A DNA stretch of 64,000 bases from NCBI GenBank assembly GCA_044226525.1, contig JBGAGV010000014.1, positions 136,255 to 200,254 on the forward strand, read 5' to 3'. This DNA comes from VFJQ01 sp044226525. GTDB taxonomy: Bacteria > Verrucomicrobiota > Verrucomicrobiia > Chthoniobacterales > Chthoniobacteraceae. A program made the translations under genes and the position numbers. Positions 17,185 through 27,180 of this stretch are shown here, one piece after another. The notes under the pieces were generated by a model. That model saw only the letters and a list, made by a program, of their open reading frames with translations. It ran no database searches and had not been told where the DNA came from. Every line of letters starts with the position of its first letter. The first letter of the stretch is position 1.

Positions 17185-20100
17185 ATGCGTGTATCCCTTA
17201 CCCTGCGGGCATGGCTGTGGGCTGTGCTGACTTCGATTGTGTCCGTTTGTGCCGCGGTGGCGGCGGAGCCGGGCGCGGGCGAGTGGACGATGTTTGGCAA
17301 TGGGCCGGGACACACCGGGTATTATCCGAAGACGATCGGCGCGGAACCGTTTGCGGCGGGGTGGTCGAAGACGTTCTCGACGGCGATCAATCAGGTGGCC
17401 GTCTCGGGCGACACGATCTACGCGACGACGAACGGGTATTTCAACGGGGGGATGCGCGCGTTTGCGATGAAGGTATCGGATGGCAGCGAGAAGTGGAGTT
17501 ATCCGCTCGCCGATGCGTATTCGGTGAATCCGCCGGCGTATGCGAATGGGCGGGTGTATTTCCAGCGGGGGAATCATGGCAGCGACACGCACCTGTGGTG
17601 TCTCGATGCGGCGGCGGGCACGCTGAAGTGGGCGGCACCGCACGCGGCGCAGTGGGAGCGGTATCAGGCGCCGACGATCGCGGATGGCGGGGTGTTTGTG
17701 AACGGCGGTTATTACGGCGGGATGTATGGCTTCGACGCGACGACCGGGGCGCAGCGGTTCTTCACGCCGCGCGCTCAGGAGGATGGCTGGACACCGGCGT
17801 ATGCGAATGGCGTCGTGTATTCGTGCGTGAGCGGACAATTCCTCGCGACCGATCCGACGACCGGCTCGCAGCTCTGGGCGCGCGATCTCACGACCACCAC
17901 GTCCGGCCCGAACCAGTATTCCTATTGGTATGACGGCGACGTGCCGGTGGTGGCCGATGGCAAGGCGGTGATCGTCGGGGGCTCCCGCATCGTGGTGCTC
18001 AACGTGGCGAACCGCACGCAGCTCTGGACGAAGGCGGGGAACTATCGCGGCACGCCCGCGCTCGCCGACGGGGTCGTGTATGTCTTCCTCGATCAGGAGG
18101 TGAAAGCCTACGACGTGACGAACGGGACGTTGCTCGGCACTTACACCGGGCTCGGATCGAGCGGCACGCTCGTCGATCAACCGCTCGTCACCAAGGATCT
18201 GTTGCTGGTCTCCGATGGCGCGCAGACGTTTGTCTTCGACCGCGCCACCTTTACCAAGCGGCAGACGCTGAATGCGGGCGGGCACCTCACCTACGCGTGC
18301 GGGAATCTCTACGTTGCAACGGAGATGTGGGGGACGACGAACTCGCTCTCGCTTTTCACCGTCACGCCCACGGAAGCCGATCCACCGACCGCCTCGCTGC
18401 CGACGCCGGAACCGCCGCAGCCGCGCCCAAATCCGAGCCGCCCGCTCGGAACGACGACGGTCGCGTGGGTCGATACGGTGAAGGTCGGCGGAGTCGCTTA
18501 TTTCCTCTTCGACAATCCGGCGAAGATCGAGCGTTACGAACTGGCGAGCGGCACGTGGCTGGCGCCGATCTCGCTGCCGGACGGTCCGCGAGGGCTGGCG
18601 GTTTCGGCTTCGGGCATCTACGTCACCTTTGGCACGAGTGTGTCCCGCTTCTCGCTCGACGGGGCCACGGAGACACCGCTCGTCACGCTGGCGACGCCGA
18701 CGCAGCGCATCTTCGAGCGCAACGGCCGCCTGTATCTCGCCGATCAATCCGGCGCCGCCTTCACCGCCGTCGATGGCACCACGGGCGCGATTCTTGGGAT
18801 GAAGAACTACTTCTACTCCCAGACCGGCATGGTGCTCGCGCCGGGGAGGGGAGCGATCTATGCCCGCAACACGGGCGTCTCGCCCGCGGATATCATGATG
18901 GTGTCGATCAATGAAGACGGATCGCTCGGTGCTCAAATCGACAGTCCGCAGCACGGCAGTTACCCGAATGCCACGCGCGTGTTCATTTTCCCCGGCGAAG
19001 GGCGCGTCGTGGACGATGCGGGGATTGTCTATTCGGCTGCCGACCTGAGCTACCTCGGCAGCTTTGGTGGCGGGTTCCTCGATCTCGATTTCGCGGGCGA
19101 TTCGCCGATCGTGTTGCGCGGCGGGGATACGCTCGTGGGTTTCTCGCCGACCTTTGGCGAGACCGGTCGGAAGACGATCGCCGCCAATCAGCTTCGCCTC
19201 TACGTCGCCGCGGGTTTTGCCCACAGCTTCGCGCAGAGCAATGGGCGTGGGGTAGCGGCCATGCAGACGATCCTCGACGAACTGCGCCCGGTCGATCCCG
19301 GCACCGGCATCGATCCGACGAATCTGACCTACACGCCCGATGCGGTGGAGTTCGGTGGCGGGACGGTCTTCCTGCTCAGCAAGCTGCACCAATCCGTCTT
19401 TCGCTGGTCGGTGGTGTCGAAGAAATACCTGCCCACCATCAAGCTCGCAGCGGTGCCGCAGTTCATGGCCTACTCGACCGACCTGAACCGGCTTTACCTC
19501 GCCTACACCGGCGGACGCATCGGCAAAGTCGAGCTGGCGAATGGCACCGCGGAGGCGAGTTTTACCAATCTGCCCGCGACTGCGCGCGGACTTACCGCGG
19601 CGGGCCAGTTCCTCTTCGCCGATGACGAAAGCGGCGCATGGGATTCGCACTACACCTTCGCGCCCGACGGAACGAAGATCAGCGCCGTCGAGTGGAACTA
19701 TTACTCGCGCGGTTATACGTGGTCGGCAGCGAATCGCCGCATGTATTTCCTCCGCGACGATACCAGTCCAAACGATCTGCTCTGGGAGCAGATCGATACC
19801 GAGGGCAAGATCGGCACGAAACAGGACTCGCCCTACCACGGTGACTACGGGGTGAATCATCCCATCCGCGTGGCACCGGACGGCTCGATCGTTTTGCTCG
19901 GCAATGGCGACGTTTACGACGCGCTCACGCTGGAGCGAAAGGGTGCGCTGCCCGTCCCGGTGCCACCGAGCGGCGGCTATCCCTATTACACCTCGCTGCC
20001 GTCCGTGATCGATGCAGGCTGGATCGGTAGTGATCTGTTCAGCATCCGGGCAACCTACGCCGCGGGTGCGACCACGCCAAATGGCGCCGCCATTCAAAAA

Positions 20101-23100
20101 TGGAATACCTTTCGTCAGCAACTCGGCATCGAACTGATCGAAGGAACGCCCCTGCGTCTTTTCCCGCTCAGCGACTCGCTGCTCGCGGTGGCGCTCGTTT
20201 CTGGTCAGCCTGTCTTCACCTTCCACGACCCGGCTCTCGGTGGCACCGGCGGAGGAAATGGGCCTTTCATCACCCGGGCGAATCCAAGCCGCACCCTCGG
20301 ACAGACCAGCACCGCGTGGCTCGATGCGACGCGCTTCGGTTCGGTGACCTATTTCCTTTTTGCCTCGCCTGCGAAGATCGAACGCTACGACCTGAGCACG
20401 GGCACATGGCTTGATCCCATCTCGCTGCCCGATGGACCGACGGCCTTTGGTGTGTCGGCGAGTGGCATCTGGGTCGCCTTCGGCGCCTCGTATTCCAAGT
20501 TCACTCTCGATGGCGCCACCGAGACGATTTATCCGACGGCAGGCGGCATGGTGAGCTGGATCTTCGAGGCCAATGGGAAACTCTATCTCATCACCTCCGG
20601 TGGTTATTCCGGGCAGACCTTCTCCGTCGTCGATGTAGCCAGTGGTCTCACGCTCGGCTGGAAGTCGTTCTTCTACTCGATGCGCGGCCTGAGCTTTGCC
20701 AAGGCGAAAGGCAAGATCTTCGGCCGCTCGTCCAACGTTTCGCCCTCGGACATCGTGCAGGTCACGCTCACCGCCGACGGGCTGGTGGACAGCCAGACCG
20801 ACAGCCCAGCGCATGGCGATTATCCCGGTGCGAATCGCACCTTCCTGTTCCCGGGCGAAGGTCGCGTCGTCGATGATGCCGGCATCATCTATTCTACCGG
20901 CGATCTCAGTTACCTCGGCAGTTTCGCGGGCGCATTTCTCGATCTCGACTTCGCGGGTGAGTCGCCCGTCATGCTGCGCAACGGCAACACTCTCGTCGGT
21001 TTCTCCCCGGGCCTGATCGAGAGCGGACGAAAGACGATCGCCGCCAATCAGCTTCGCCTCTATGTGTCGGACAGCATCGCGCATACTTTCGCCCTCGCGA
21101 ATGGTCGTGGCGTCGTCGCCACGCAGACCGCGCTGGATGGACTCAAGCCCCCCACGCCCGGACCGGCCATCGATCCGACCAATCTGGCTTACACGCCCGA
21201 CACGATCGAGTTTGGCAACGGCACCGTCTTCCTGCTGAGCAAGCTGCACCAGTCGATCTTCCGCTGGTCCGTCGTCACCCAAAGTTACCTGACGAGCATC
21301 AGCCTCACGGAGGTGCCGCAGCAGATGACTTACTGTGCGGCGCTGAATCGGCTCTATCTCGCTTATACTGGCGGGCGAATCACGAAGATCGATCTCACCG
21401 ACGGGACCGCCGAGCAGGGTTTTGCCAATCTCCCTCAAGGCTGCCAGGGGCTGGCTTCCGCAGGCGAATTCCTTTTCGCGGTGGATCCCAGCGGAGCGTG
21501 GAACACGCACTACACCTTCGCGTCCGATGGCACGAAAATCAGCGCGGTGGACTGGAATTACTACTCGCGCGGTTACACCTGGTCGGAGGCGAATCGCCGC
21601 ATGTATTTCCTCCGCGACGATACCAGCCCGAACGACCTGCTTTGGGAACAGATCGATACCGAAGGCAAGCTCGGCCTGGAGAAGGACTCGCCTTATCATG
21701 GCGACTACGTGGTCACTCATCCCATCCGCGTGGCGCCGGACGGCTCGGTCGTCGTGCTGGGCAACGGCGACATTTACGACGCCATCTCCATGAACCGGCT
21801 CGGGGCGCTGCCGCTGCCTTCCGTGCCGAGCGAGTATTACTACTACTCCAGCAACCCCGTGCTCACCGACGCCACCTGGGTCGGCAGCGATCTGTTCAGC
21901 ATTCGGCCGACTTATCCCACCGGTTCGACCACGCCCAACGGTGGCGTGATTCAAAAGTGGAACACCTACCGTCAGGAGCAGGGGAGTATGATCACCGCCG
22001 GCGCACCGCTGCGGATGTTTGGCCTGACCGACAAGGTGCTCGCCATCACGCTCTCCGGAGGCAAGCCGGTCTTTACGCTTTACGAGGCCTCCCTCGGCAG
22101 TGGCGGCGGCACCGGACCGCTCATCACGCGTCCGAACCCGTCCCGCACCCTCGCTCCCACCGATGCCGATTGGATCGATGCGGAGCAGGCCGGAAACCTC
22201 GCTTACTTCCTCTTCGCATCCCCGGCGAAGATCGAGCGCTACGACATGACCGCCAAGGTGTGGCTCGATCCCATCTCGCTTCCCGATGGGCCGACTCACC
22301 TCTCCGGCGCGGCTGACGGCATCTGGGTCAGCTTCGGCGCGATGCTCTCGAAGTTCACCCTCGATGGCACCACCGAGACGAGTTATCCCGCCGCCGGCGC
22401 GACGGTCAACTGGCTGCATGAGGACAGCGGCAAACTCTATCTCGCCATCAGCCAATACGGCAGCGCCTCCAGTTCGATCTTCGACGCCATCGACATAACG
22501 ACCGGCCTGAGCCTCGGCTGGAAATCGTTCTTCGATTCGATGATCGGCATCACCTTCGACACGGCGAAGCACAAGATCTTCGGCCGCTCGTCCGGTTACT
22601 CGCCTTCGGACATTCTCCAGATCACGCTGACGGCCGAGGGGCTCATTGGGAACCAGTCCGACAGCCCCTATCATGGCGACTACCCCACCGCCTCGCGCAC
22701 TTTTGTTTTCCCTGGCGGCGAACGGGTGGCCGACGATTCCGGGATGGTCTATTCGGCGACGAATCTCACTTACGCCGGAAGTCTGGGCGGGGCCTTCACC
22801 GATCTCGCGCTCGCGCCCGGAATTACCGTCACGCTTCGCAACGGCCTGCTGACCGCCTACGGAGTGAACCTGCTCGAGTATGGCCGGCACACGATTCCGT
22901 CCGGAGCCTTGCGCGCCTTCATTGGCGGCGACGACGTGGTGACTTTTGCCAAGGTGAACGGCCGGGGCGTAGTCGCGACGCACACGCCACTGACGGAGTT
23001 CGGCGATCCGCAGACGCCGGAGCCGATCGACGCGACGAATCTCGTCTATACGCCCGATGACATTCAGCAGGTCGGCGACACGATCTATCTCCTCGCCGGC

Positions 23101-24894
23101 GAGCATCGGATGGTCTTCCGCTGGTCCGTCTCGCAGTCGAAATATCTGCGCGCCATTCCGCTGCTCGGGGAGGCGACGCACATGGCGCTGTCTCCCGCGA
23201 ATCGGCGGCTCTACCTCGGTTACGACGACGGCCATCTCACCAAGATCGAGCTGACCGACTCCGCTTTCCGCGAGACGAACTGGGCCACGCTGCCGCAGGC
23301 CACGCTTGGTCTCGCGGCGGCGGGCACGGTCCTCTTTGCCAGCGATCCGAGCGGCGCATGGAATACGCACTACACCTTCGCCTCCGATGGCACGCTGATC
23401 TCCTCGGTCGATTGGAATTACTACTCGGCAGAGTTCATCTGGAGCGAAGCGAATCGCCGCATGTATTTCACGCGCGACGACATGAGCCCGAACGACATTC
23501 ATTTCGAGCCGATCCTCGAGAATGGTGAGCTCGGCACCGGCGGTGAATCGCCCTATCACGGCGACTACGAGATCGCGCACCCGGTTCGCGTCTCGCCCGA
23601 TGGTTCGATCGTCATCCTCGGCACGGGCGGCATCTACGATGCGGAAACGCTCGTCCACCAGAACGCCCTGCCCGGACCGATCAAGGACGCGGCCTGGCTC
23701 GGCCGGGTGCTCCATACCCTGCACGAATCGGCCGGCGGCCAGACCTTTGTGCGTCGCTGGACCAGCACCCAATCCGTGCGGAGCCAGCAGAGCGCGATCA
23801 TTGCCGGTGAGCCGCTGCGTCTGTTCGCCGTCGATTCCGGTCTCGTCACCGTTTCGCTGGTCAAAGGAAAGCCGCGCTTCACCCGGATTGGCACGAAGTT
23901 CAACGGTCCCCTCCGCGATCCGGCGGCGGGTGTTTACTTCGCGCGCATCGGCGATATCGCCGGCGAGACCGGCCTGCTGCGCGTCATCGTCACGGGAGGG
24001 CGCTCGGTCACGGCTGTGTTTTCTCTTGGGCGCATGCATCATCGGTTCAAAGGCCAGCTCGACGAAAACGGCCAGGCGGTCTTCTTCTTCGGAGACGAGG
24101 GCGGTAGCTGGACGCTGACGTTCCGGATCGCCGAGGAAGACGGCATGTTTGCCCTCAGCGGCGAGCTCAGCGGCGACTATTCGGACATCGCCGTGAGCGG
24201 CGGACGCCGCAGCGGTTCCCAGGAGGCGGGCGTGTTTCCCTTCTTCGTCGATGGCGCCACGGACGACTACCGCAGCGCCGACGTTTTCCCCGCCCGGATC
24301 TCTGCGTGGGGCAATTTCGTCCTCGGCCGCAGCGGCGCGGCCCGCATCGTCGGGCGCTACCTGGGCGGCACGCCGTTTGCCCAGGCGAGCTCGGTGCTCG
24401 ACGATGGCCGTTTGATGATCCATCTCCCGATCCGCCGCGGGGCCGGCTGGCTGTCCGGCGATGCCAACCTCAGCGACGAACCCATCAGCGACTGGCACGC
24501 CTGGCTGGTCCTGCACCGTCCGCTCGATCGCTATGGTGAACAACCCGGCGACGACTACGTCGAGTTCCTGGCCGCGCGCTATCGTCCGCGCGTGCCGGCG
24601 ATCGATCCCGGCAGGGACCAGAATCTCCGCTTCACCTTTGCGGGCGGCCATCTGAGCTCGCCGCTCGCGCTCAACGTCCCCACATCGGCGAATCAATGGT
24701 TCATGCCGTCGCTTCGCGGCGCACCCATCAGCATCAATATCGCCCCCAGGACTGGCATGGTCAGCGGCAAGGTGCTCCTGCCCGGTGCCGGCTCCGCCGT
24801 GCGTCTCGGCGGGGTGGTCAATCAAAAGTCCCAGCGCATCTACGGTGCGTTCATGGACGGCAACCAGCCCGGGCGATTCATGGGCAAACCCTAG
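17185..24894 (+). CDS. Giant secreted beta-propeller protein with three ~617-residue repeats
   Basis: 2569 aa from the ATG at 17185, chosen because it begins a signal peptide (MRVSLTLRAWLWAVLTSIVS); the frame upstream overlaps the kinase gene. Residues ~35-400 resemble a PQQ-type propeller (WTMFGNGPGHTGYYP, GVVYVFLDQEVKAYDVTNG). Three long tandem repeats follow, starting near residues 416, 1033 and 1651, each opening with NPSR(P/T)L and (F/A)SPAKIERY-like motifs and containing SPYHGDY and NRRMYF. Repeats 1 and 2 are more alike than repeat 3. After ~residue 2240 is a beta-rich C-terminal domain ending in a GAFMDGNQPGRFMG motif, reminiscent of terminal domains in other Verrucomicrobia surface proteins. 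Probably a surface or secreted binding protein; no enzymatic site is seen. Confidence 0.9.
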   Translation: MRVSLTLRAWLWAVLTSIVSVCAAVAAEPGAGEWTMFGNGPGHTGYYPKTIGAEPFAAGWSKTFSTAINQVAVSGDTIYATTNGYFNGGMRAFAMKVSDGSEKWSYPLADAYSVNPPAYANGRVYFQRGNHGSDTHLWCLDAAAGTLKWAAPHAAQWERYQAPTIADGGVFVNGGYYGGMYGFDATTGAQRFFTPRAQEDGWTPAYANGVVYSCVSGQFLATDPTTGSQLWARDLTTTTSGPNQYSYWYDGDVPVVADGKAVIVGGSRIVVLNVANRTQLWTKAGNYRGTPALADGVVYVFLDQEVKAYDVTNGTLLGTYTGLGSSGTLVDQPLVTKDLLLVSDGAQTFVFDRATFTKRQTLNAGGHLTYACGNLYVATEMWGTTNSLSLFTVTPTEADPPTASLPTPEPPQPRPNPSRPLGTTTVAWVDTVKVGGVAYFLFDNPAKIERYELASGTWLAPISLPDGPRGLAVSASGIYVTFGTSVSRFSLDGATETPLVTLATPTQRIFERNGRLYLADQSGAAFTAVDGTTGAILGMKNYFYSQTGMVLAPGRGAIYARNTGVSPADIMMVSINEDGSLGAQIDSPQHGSYPNATRVFIFPGEGRVVDDAGIVYSAADLSYLGSFGGGFLDLDFAGDSPIVLRGGDTLVGFSPTFGETGRKTIAANQLRLYVAAGFAHSFAQSNGRGVAAMQTILDELRPVDPGTGIDPTNLTYTPDAVEFGGGTVFLLSKLHQSVFRWSVVSKKYLPTIKLAAVPQFMAYSTDLNRLYLAYTGGRIGKVELANGTAEASFTNLPATARGLTAAGQFLFADDESGAWDSHYTFAPDGTKISAVEWNYYSRGYTWSAANRRMYFLRDDTSPNDLLWEQIDTEGKIGTKQDSPYHGDYGVNHPIRVAPDGSIVLLGNGDVYDALTLERKGALPVPVPPSGGYPYYTSLPSVIDAGWIGSDLFSIRATYAAGATTPNGAAIQKWNTFRQQLGIELIEGTPLRLFPLSDSLLAVALVSGQPVFTFHDPALGGTGGGNGPFITRANPSRTLGQTSTAWLDATRFGSVTYFLFASPAKIERYDLSTGTWLDPISLPDGPTAFGVSASGIWVAFGASYSKFTLDGATETIYPTAGGMVSWIFEANGKLYLITSGGYSGQTFSVVDVASGLTLGWKSFFYSMRGLSFAKAKGKIFGRSSNVSPSDIVQVTLTADGLVDSQTDSPAHGDYPGANRTFLFPGEGRVVDDAGIIYSTGDLSYLGSFAGAFLDLDFAGESPVMLRNGNTLVGFSPGLIESGRKTIAANQLRLYVSDSIAHTFALANGRGVVATQTALDGLKPPTPGPAIDPTNLAYTPDTIEFGNGTVFLLSKLHQSIFRWSVVTQSYLTSISLTEVPQQMTYCAALNRLYLAYTGGRITKIDLTDGTAEQGFANLPQGCQGLASAGEFLFAVDPSGAWNTHYTFASDGTKISAVDWNYYSRGYTWSEANRRMYFLRDDTSPNDLLWEQIDTEGKLGLEKDSPYHGDYVVTHPIRVAPDGSVVVLGNGDIYDAISMNRLGALPLPSVPSEYYYYSSNPVLTDATWVGSDLFSIRPTYPTGSTTPNGGVIQKWNTYRQEQGSMITAGAPLRMFGLTDKVLAITLSGGKPVFTLYEASLGSGGGTGPLITRPNPSRTLAPTDADWIDAEQAGNLAYFLFASPAKIERYDMTAKVWLDPISLPDGPTHLSGAADGIWVSFGAMLSKFTLDGTTETSYPAAGATVNWLHEDSGKLYLAISQYGSASSSIFDAIDITTGLSLGWKSFFDSMIGITFDTAKHKIFGRSSGYSPSDILQITLTAEGLIGNQSDSPYHGDYPTASRTFVFPGGERVADDSGMVYSATNLTYAGSLGGAFTDLALAPGITVTLRNGLLTAYGVNLLEYGRHTIPSGALRAFIGGDDVVTFAKVNGRGVVATHTPLTEFGDPQTPEPIDATNLVYTPDDIQQVGDTIYLLAGEHRMVFRWSVSQSKYLRAIPLLGEATHMALSPANRRLYLGYDDGHLTKIELTDSAFRETNWATLPQATLGLAAAGTVLFASDPSGAWNTHYTFASDGTLISSVDWNYYSAEFIWSEANRRMYFTRDDMSPNDIHFEPILENGELGTGGESPYHGDYEIAHPVRVSPDGSIVILGTGGIYDAETLVHQNALPGPIKDAAWLGRVLHTLHESAGGQTFVRRWTSTQSVRSQQSAIIAGEPLRLFAVDSGLVTVSLVKGKPRFTRIGTKFNGPLRDPAAGVYFARIGDIAGETGLLRVIVTGGRSVTAVFSLGRMHHRFKGQLDENGQAVFFFGDEGGSWTLTFRIAEEDGMFALSGELSGDYSDIAVSGGRRSGSQEAGVFPFFVDGATDDYRSADVFPARISAWGNFVLGRSGAARIVGRYLGGTPFAQASSVLDDGRLMIHLPIRRGAGWLSGDANLSDEPISDWHAWLVLHRPLDRYGEQPGDDYVEFLAARYRPRVPAIDPGRDQNLRFTFAGGHLSSPLALNVPTSANQWFMPSLRGAPISINIAPRTGMVSGKVLLPGAGSAVRLGGVVNQKSQRIYGAFMDGNQPGRFMGKP
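18430..23905 (+). repeat. Three in-frame ~1.85-kb intragenic repeats
   Basis: Repeat units begin at about 18430, 20281 and 22135 (periods 1851 and 1854 bp) within the giant propeller gene. Matching DNA stretches are visible between units 1 and 2, for instance acgatcgccgccaatcagct at both ~19176 and ~21036, and gaatcgccgcatgtatttc in all three, suggesting stepwise duplication. Confidence 0.9.
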
Positions 24895-24999
24895 CCCGCC
24901 GGGACCTGCCCCGAAGCCATCCCTCCCCTTGGAGAGATGCGCCAGGGCGGGGGAGCACGATCGAGCCGACCGACCGCCCGTCCGCCATCCTCCCGGTCC

Positions 25000-25425
25000 A
25001 CCCGGATCAAGTTGGATTAACCCGGATTGCCTCTGTAGCCCGGTTCTCCCGAACCGGGTGACCCGTGCCGCGTCCCCGACGGGAAATGCGACGTTGGAGC
25101 GTGGAGCAACGCCGCTCGCCGGCTGACCCGGATCAGGTTGGATTAACCCGGATTGCCTCTGTAGCCCGGTTCTCCCGAACCGGGTGACCCGTGCCGCGTC
25201 CCCGACGGGAAATGCGACGTTGGGGCGTGGAGCAACGCCGCTCGCCGGCTGACCCGGATCAAGTTGGATTAACCCGGATTGCCTCTGTAGCCCGGTTCTC
25301 CCGAACCGGGTGACCCGTGCCGCGCCCCCGACGGGAAATGCGACGTCGGAGCGTCGAGCAACCCGGCCCGCCGGCTGACCCGGATCAAGTTGGATTAACC
25401 CGGATTGCCCTTGTAGGGCGCGTGA
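25000..25425. repeat. Tandem 126-bp repeats, 3.4 copies, each with a perfect hairpin
   Basis: Copies start at 25000, 25126 and 25252, with a partial copy at 25378. Each full unit begins acccggatcaagttggatta (one copy has caggtt) and contains CCCGGTTC-TCCC-GAACCGGG, an 8-bp perfect stem with a 4-nt loop, at 25039-25058, 25165-25184 and 25291-25310. Near identity between copies indicates recent amplification. They lie just past the stop of the giant propeller gene and could act as transcription attenuators, although no T-tract follows the stems. Confidence 0.9.
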
Positions 25426-25715
25426 CCTGAAGCCCGAAATCGAAAGTCAAAGAACGTGAAAACCCGGATGCCAGCGCTGCCAGATAGTGTGTTTATTGTG
25501 TCTGTTTGGGGGGAGGGTTGATCGTTGCTTGCCGATCCGGTTGCTTGCCCGAAGCGGCCTTGCTTCGGAGCCTGAAGCCCGGAATCGAGAATCAAAGAAC
25601 GTGAAAACCCGGATGCCAGCGCTGCCAGATAGTGTGTTTATTGTGTCTGTTTGGGGGGGAGGGTTGATGGTTGCGTGCCTGTCCAGTCGCTTGCCAAAAG
25701 CGGCCCCGATTCCAA
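25426..25715. repeat. Two adjacent 145-bp direct repeats
   Basis: Copies at 25426-25570 and 25571-25715 both begin cctgaagcccg and share the long central block agaacgtgaaaacccggatg through the AT-rich 23-bp core (25484-25506 and 25629-25651). That core is the reverse complement of the one in the 12.7-12.96 kb repeats. Confidence 0.85.
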
Positions 25716-26223
25716 ACTCGGAACTCGAAACTGTATCGATGATTCGCACCCGGCAATGTCGCCCCTCGGCGCGGGTTCGACAAACGGCCCATTCCGTCCG
25801 TTCCGTGAGTTCATCGATTTGATCCCCACCGGGGGGGCTTCCGCGTTGAACTTCGGCAGGTTGTTGGAGTTCAGGACCAGCTTGGCAATGCGACTCTCGT
25901 AATCGGCACCGTGCGTTGCCAATAAAACCGCGCTGGATGTCTCAGGTGAAACCGAGCGGAGCGAGATGGACAGGAGCGAAGCGACGTGCCCGACGAGGGA
26001 CGACCGGCGGGAAGCATCAGATGTAATCGCCAAAGACCGCCCGCGTGTTCGCGTGCGTCTTCTCGATGCGCGCTCGTCGAACTATTTGATCAAACGCCAC
26101 GCCGCCGCGGAGCCTTCCAAATCAGGGACGCGTTCGATTAGGTTTCGTCGCGGAGTTTATAGAACACATTCTTCACTGCGTTCTCCGAACGAATCCCAGT
26201 GAGATCGCGGGCGCGCATTCGGT

Positions 26224-26850
26224 TCATCGATTGATGTTTGGCATCGCATCTGGATAAGGGCCGAGGAAACGCTCGCCATTGAAGTGGATCATGTGGTCGG
26301 GGTCTTCGGCGATCCACACCTCTGACTCCCAAGCGATGTGCGAGACGAAGGTCTGCATCGTTCGGCGGGTCTCGAAGGCGGTGACGAAGACGAGCCCTGC
26401 TTTGCAGCCGGCGAAAAGGTCTTTGAGTTCCTTTCGGCGTTTGCCGTCCACCGGGCCGGCGCTGGTGACGGCTTCGATCAGCAGGAGCCAGTTCTTGGCG
26501 CGGTAGTGGACGATGACATCGGGAGTCTTGGCGGCGGAATCCAGGGTGACGCCGAGCGCAGCCAAGCCTGCGGTTTCCAGATGGACGAATTTGTTTTCGG
26601 TGTCGCCGATGTAGAGGACCACGCCGCCGGGAGCGAAGGCGGGGCAGAACTGCTCGATGATGGCCTTGATTAGCAGGCACCACCTGAATCGCGGCGCGTA
26701 GTGCAGCGAACCATCTGGCAGCCGCAAACGATGCTGCTCCAGAAGGTGCCGCGGCAGTCGTAGCTTTCTCGCCAAGCGTTCCACGGAATCGGCGAGGCTG
26801 GTGCTCCTCGTCGAACCTGGACGGTTGGGAATGGCGACAGAATTACCCAT
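26224..26850 (-). CDS. PstI/BsuBI-type restriction endonuclease, N-terminally short
   Basis: 208 aa from the ATG at 26850 (an ATG at 26886 would add 12 residues). The catalytic half of the BsuBI/PstI family is intact: FAPGGVVLYIGDTENK (about 72-87), PDVIVHYRAKNWLLLIEAVTS (Asp111 and Glu126), then VTAFETRRTM, IAWESEVWIAEDPDHMIHF and NGERFLGPY. Classical enzymes of this family are about 316-326 aa with a separate N-terminal DNA-binding domain; here only ~50 unrelated-looking residues precede the conserved part, so roughly 100 residues are missing. Its usual partner methylase lies on the same strand upstream, separated by two plus-strand genes. Cleavage activity is doubtful. Specificity CTGCAG would be expected if the target domain were intact. 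Confidence 0.88.
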   Translation of the reverse strand: MGNSVAIPNRPGSTRSTSLADSVERLARKLRLPRHLLEQHRLRLPDGSLHYAPRFRWCLLIKAIIEQFCPAFAPGGVVLYIGDTENKFVHLETAGLAALGVTLDSAAKTPDVIVHYRAKNWLLLIEAVTSAGPVDGKRRKELKDLFAGCKAGLVFVTAFETRRTMQTFVSHIAWESEVWIAEDPDHMIHFNGERFLGPYPDAMPNINR

Positions 26851-26886
26851 TTTGGGATATTCTACTTTGGGTTGCAGAATGGGCAA

Positions 26887-27180
26887 GTGTCTAAATCCGT
26901 TTTCTCAGCCGAATACAAAGTCTTCCGCGAATTACTGCGCGACCTGCGTGTCCAGAAGGGCGTCACGCAGGCGCAGTTGTCGGCAGCTCTCGGAATGGCG
27001 CAGAGCTTCGTGAGCAAATACGAAATGGGTGAGCGCAGGCTCGATTTCATCGAAGTGGATCGTATCTGCGCCGAACTCGGCGTCAGTCTTGAGCAGCTTG
27101 CGAGGTTGTATGCCAAAGCGTCGGCAAATCCCGATGGTGGAAAACGCACGACGAAGACAGGGAGGAGCAAGGATGAGTAG
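26887..27180 (+). CDS. XRE-family helix-turn-helix regulator
   Basis: About 97 aa from a GTG at 26887 (M-SKSVFSAEYKVFRELL); a TTG at 26872 would add five residues. An HTH_3 domain is clear: RVQKGVTQAQLSAALGMAQS with FVSKYEMGERRLDFIEVDRI. It sits on the opposite strand between the restriction endonuclease and methylase genes, its start within ~40 bp of the endonuclease start, so it could repress or activate both directions, like the controller proteins of restriction-modification systems. Its stop overlaps the start of the next gene (ATGAGTAG), so the two are coupled. It may instead belong with that next gene as a separate cassette. Confidence 0.88.
   Translation: MSKSVFSAEYKVFRELLRDLRVQKGVTQAQLSAALGMAQSFVSKYEMGERRLDFIEVDRICAELGVSLEQLARLYAKASANPDGGKRTTKTGRSKDE

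Larger units (their letters stand above)
24895..26223. other. 1.3-kb repeat-rich region without a supported gene
   Basis: Downstream of the giant propeller gene. It contains 3.4 copies of a 126-bp repeat, two copies of a 145-bp repeat, then ~500 bp of unassigned sequence. In the latter, a segment near 25795 contains the reverse complement of a short motif from the 12.4-13 kb gap (ccattccgtccgtt). Reading frames here are short and show no domain. A minus-strand frame ending near 26025 (ending in AVFGDYI) could be the tail of a degraded gene, but I cannot name it. Confidence 0.65.

Noticed and set aside
17167..24825. A 2552-codon open frame antisense to the giant propeller gene
   Set aside because: It mirrors the plus-strand gene, is Arg/His/Asp-rich without domains or signal peptide, and arises from GC-rich codon use. 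The plus strand has a signal peptide and clear propeller repeats.
25000..25425. A CRISPR array
   Set aside because: Units are head-to-tail identical 126-bp copies without unique spacers, and no cas gene is nearby.
25638..26033. A minus-strand 131-codon gene in the repeat region
   Set aside because: It begins in unassigned sequence, runs into the 145-bp repeat and lacks any domain or codon-use pattern of real neighbours.
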